Assembly: GCF_014836615.1 (NCBI RefSeq)
Contig: NZ_JACSQN010000009.1
Location: forward strand, 62,001 to 126,000
From: Sporosarcina quadrami
GTDB taxonomy: Bacteria > Bacillota > Bacilli > Bacillales_A > Planococcaceae
DNA: 64,000 bases
Direction of reading: 5' to 3'
Shown here in pieces: positions 62,446-64,000 of the stretch; the first letter of the stretch is position 1, and each line of letters begins with the position of its first letter. The notes beneath the pieces are model-generated. The model had not been told where the DNA came from and searched no databases. It saw only the letters and a program-made list of their open reading frames with translations. The translations under genes were made by a program, and so were the position numbers.

Positions 62446-63561
62446 TTGAAAGTACTACTGAAAGGTCTCTCTATACTCATATTACTAGGTTTGATTATTA
62501 AATTCCCTCTTTTCTTCATTGGCATCGCAATCGCCATCTGGGGTGTCTACCTGTTGAAGAAGCAAAAGAGACAAAACCATAAAACGAAATTGGCTCCCGC
62601 GATGCTGATGATCGGCCTTGTCCTGGCATTGACAGGGTGTGTCGATGGAATGGATGAGGAGAATACACAGCAGGAAGCACCTGCTACGGTAAAAGAAGTG
62701 ACGCAGAAGGAAGATGATCAAACGCAAAAAGAAGTTCAGAAAGAAGATAAAGAAGAAGCTTCCAACACAGAACCAGCACAAGAAGCGGAAAAGAAAAAAC
62801 AGGCAACTGTAACACCGACCGTCACTTCATCAGAACAAAAGAAACCAGCCGCAACAACAAAGCCAGCGCCAAGCAAGAAGGTCGATACATCTGGCACTAC
62901 GGCACAAGTGCCGGTCAAACTCGTGAAAACAATAGACGGCGATACTATAAAAGTCCTTTACAACGGACAAGAGATCAATGTCCGTTACTTGCTCATTGAC
63001 ACACCGGAAACAAACCATCCCCGCCTCGGCAAGCAGCCGTTCGGCGAAGAGGCGAAAGAATTGAACCGACAGCTCGTCAACAGCGGGAAACTAACAGTGG
63101 AATTTGATATCGGTGAACGCTACGACAAATACGACCGGCTTCTCGCCTATGTGTACGTGGACGGCAAAAGCGTGCAGAAATCATTGCTCGCGGCAGGTCT
63201 TGCCCGCGTCGCCTATGTTTACCCGCCGAACACCCGCCATTTGACGCCATTCGAGGAGTCGCAGGAAGTGGCGAAAAAGAAAGGGATCGGCATCTGGTCC
63301 GTTGAAAACTACGCGACTGATTCAGGATTTGTCAGCAGCGCAGTGCCAGCGAAGAAACCGGCTGCGCCTCCCGCTGTGAGCAAACCCGCACCAACACCTC
63401 CGGCGAATACGAAAAATCCGGTGGCCAGCACTGGTGGCAGTGAATGGTTCCAAAACTGCACGGAGTTGCGCAAAAAGTATCCGAGCGGCGTGCCACAGGG
63501 GCATCCAGCATATCAGTCGAAGATGGATAGGGATAAGGATGGATATGCGTGTGAGCGATGA
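62446..63561 (+). CDS. Thermonuclease-domain lipoprotein-like protein with Excalibur motif
   Basis: 371 residues. Residues 1-37 hold one or two membrane helices; a second hydrophobic stretch (about 50-64) ends in ALTGC (Cys65), a good lipobox placed unusually far from the N-terminus. An acidic/Lys/Thr linker follows, then a staphylococcal-nuclease domain (about 153-290: VKTIDGDTIKV, VRYLLIDTPET, ERYDKYDRLLAYVYVDG), a Pro-Ala linker and a C-terminal Excalibur calcium-binding motif (NCTELRKKYP ... DRDKDGYACER). It should degrade nucleic acids outside the cell. It starts with TTG after AGGAGGATACAAG. The 3' two thirds are more GC-rich than the 5' part. Confidence 0.9.
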   Translation: MKVLLKGLSILILLGLIIKFPLFFIGIAIAIWGVYLLKKQKRQNHKTKLAPAMLMIGLVLALTGCVDGMDEENTQQEAPATVKEVTQKEDDQTQKEVQKEDKEEASNTEPAQEAEKKKQATVTPTVTSSEQKKPAATTKPAPSKKVDTSGTTAQVPVKLVKTIDGDTIKVLYNGQEINVRYLLIDTPETNHPRLGKQPFGEEAKELNRQLVNSGKLTVEFDIGERYDKYDRLLAYVYVDGKSVQKSLLAAGLARVAYVYPPNTRHLTPFEESQEVAKKKGIGIWSVENYATDSGFVSSAVPAKKPAAPPAVSKPAPTPPANTKNPVASTGGSEWFQNCTELRKKYPSGVPQGHPAYQSKMDRDKDGYACER

Positions 63562-63574
63562 TAGAGATTGAAAG

Positions 63575-63613
63575 AAGGAAATGCATTGTCCAAAAAAGAC
63601 AGTGCATTTCCTT
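63575..63613 (+). terminator. Terminator of the thermonuclease gene (repeat stem, copy 2)
   Basis: AAGGAAATGCATTGTC pairs with GACAGTGCATTTCCTT (one G-T pair), followed by TTT. Its arm is the same AAGGAAATGCATTGT word as the terminator at 60507-60548. Confidence 0.8.
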
Positions 63614-63622
63614 TTTGCTATT

Positions 63623-63649
63623 AATTGTGTGCCAGTCACTCACACAATT
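63623..63649. repeat. Short palindromic repeat GTGTGCCAGTCACTCACACA, copy 2
   Basis: AATTGTGTG-CCAGTCACT-CACACAATT, a 9-bp perfect stem with a 9-nt loop, directly after the thermonuclease terminator. Same core as 59072-59107. Confidence 0.7.
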
Positions 63650-63801
63650 CCACTGCAAGTAATGGATAAGAAGGTCTTCATCAATTTCCAAGTACTTCTC
63701 TCACGATGGATTTCTCCTTTATCCTTAATCGACACAAACCAGATCAACAAAGAATGGTTTAGATTCTTACAAGTTTAATAAGTAGTCAGCACACCGCCAT
63801 T

Positions 63802-64000
63802 TTATCCGCGCATCAGTTCCGACAGTAACCGAAAAGCCATAATGACCGCCACAAAAATTGCTCCTGTGGCTAAGGTTTTCCTGTCCAAACGCTTTTCGTC
63901 CCTCTTCAGCGCAATGATCCGTGCCATGAAAAGAACCGTAGCAGTCATGAGCGGCAACAGCACAATTATTTTGATATGCCTAGAAAAAACAGGAACCGTA
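63802..64000 (-). CDS. Membrane protein fragment, C-terminal part (runs off right edge)
   Basis: An open frame of 65 residues on the minus strand with no start inside the window: a hydrophobic helix (IKIIVLLPLMTATVLFMARI), a basic loop (ALKRDEKRLDRKT) and a second helix (GAIFVAVIMAFRLL) before the stop. It reads like the last two transmembrane segments of a small membrane protein. The family cannot be named from this fragment. Confidence 0.5.
   Translation of the reverse strand, partial: TVPVFSRHIKIIVLLPLMTATVLFMARIIALKRDEKRLDRKTLATGAIFVAVIMAFRLLSELMRG

Noticed and set aside
63581..63778. 65-codon plus-strand frame after the thermonuclease
   Set aside because: It starts within the terminator stem and runs through the palindromic repeat.

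Overview
The window looks like a chromosomal segment of a low-GC Gram-positive endospore-former relative: Bacillota, order Bacillales, most likely the Planococcaceae/Sporosarcina group. This is inferred from Bacillus-type gene order (flaG-fliD-fliS-fliT-hpf-secA-prfB-cccB-ftsE-ftsX and ctpB-minJ-csbA; addB-addA; yisK-yisL; yitS/U/V/W), strong AGGAGG ribosome sites, frequent TTG/GTG starts, CtsR, CcpA and sigma-D type sites, and a Bacillaceae-type interspersed repeat. It contains no rRNA, tRNA, CRISPR, prophage or insertion sequence that I can see.

Layout. 1-4.2 kb: a ClpB chaperone that lacks its N-domain (cut by the left edge) behind a CtsR-like operator, then yitW/yitV on the minus strand and yitU/degV on the plus strand. 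4.2-4.8 kb: two copies of an interspersed repeat arranged as one large inverted repeat. 4.8-16.4 kb (minus): a membrane-anchored amylase-like protein that has lost catalytic residues, a 38-residue membrane protein with yisL and yisK, a DUF418 membrane protein, and addA/addB. 16.5-18.9 kb: a 20-bp tandem array, a TVP38-family protein, azlCD (plus) and csbA. 19-31.7 kb (minus): minJ, a second 20-bp array, ctpB, a TlpA thioredoxin with a polytopic partner, an EnvC-like M23 hydrolase, ftsX/ftsE, cccB, prfB with its programmed frameshift, secA and hpf. 31.8-37.4 kb: a PilZ protein, fliT/fliS/fliD/flaG behind a good sigma-D promoter, and a divergent chemoreceptor. 37.4-40.3 kb: a gamma-glutamyltransferase, a class-I amidotransferase-type hydrolase and a coiled-coil protein.

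40.3-49.3 kb is one nine-gene minus-strand operon: a branched-chain-amino-acid-type ABC importer (livKGFHM), then a KAS III-like enzyme, an alpha/beta hydrolase, an SDR and an acyl-CoA ligase, with a match to the CcpA cre consensus just upstream of livK. Its substrate is unknown; it looks like an uptake-and-catabolism pathway for a carboxylic acid. A 1063-residue STAND/BTAD regulator lies close by, after a 21-bp tandem array and two small genes.

53.7-64 kb is accessory: a heptad-repeat coiled-coil protein; an rsgA paralogue plus a GNAT acetyltransferase behind what reads as a complete transcription attenuator (promoter, 21-codon leader peptide, antiterminator, terminator); a divergent HxlR/nitroreductase pair; a YsnF-type stress protein; an ECF sigma factor with a membrane partner; an orphan SMI1/KNR4 protein; an alpha/beta hydrolase; and a thermonuclease with an unusual N-terminus. 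The attenuator at 54427-54653 is the best candidate for an undescribed system, followed by the liv/KAS III catabolic operon, the degenerate amylase and the periodic 20-21 bp arrays.
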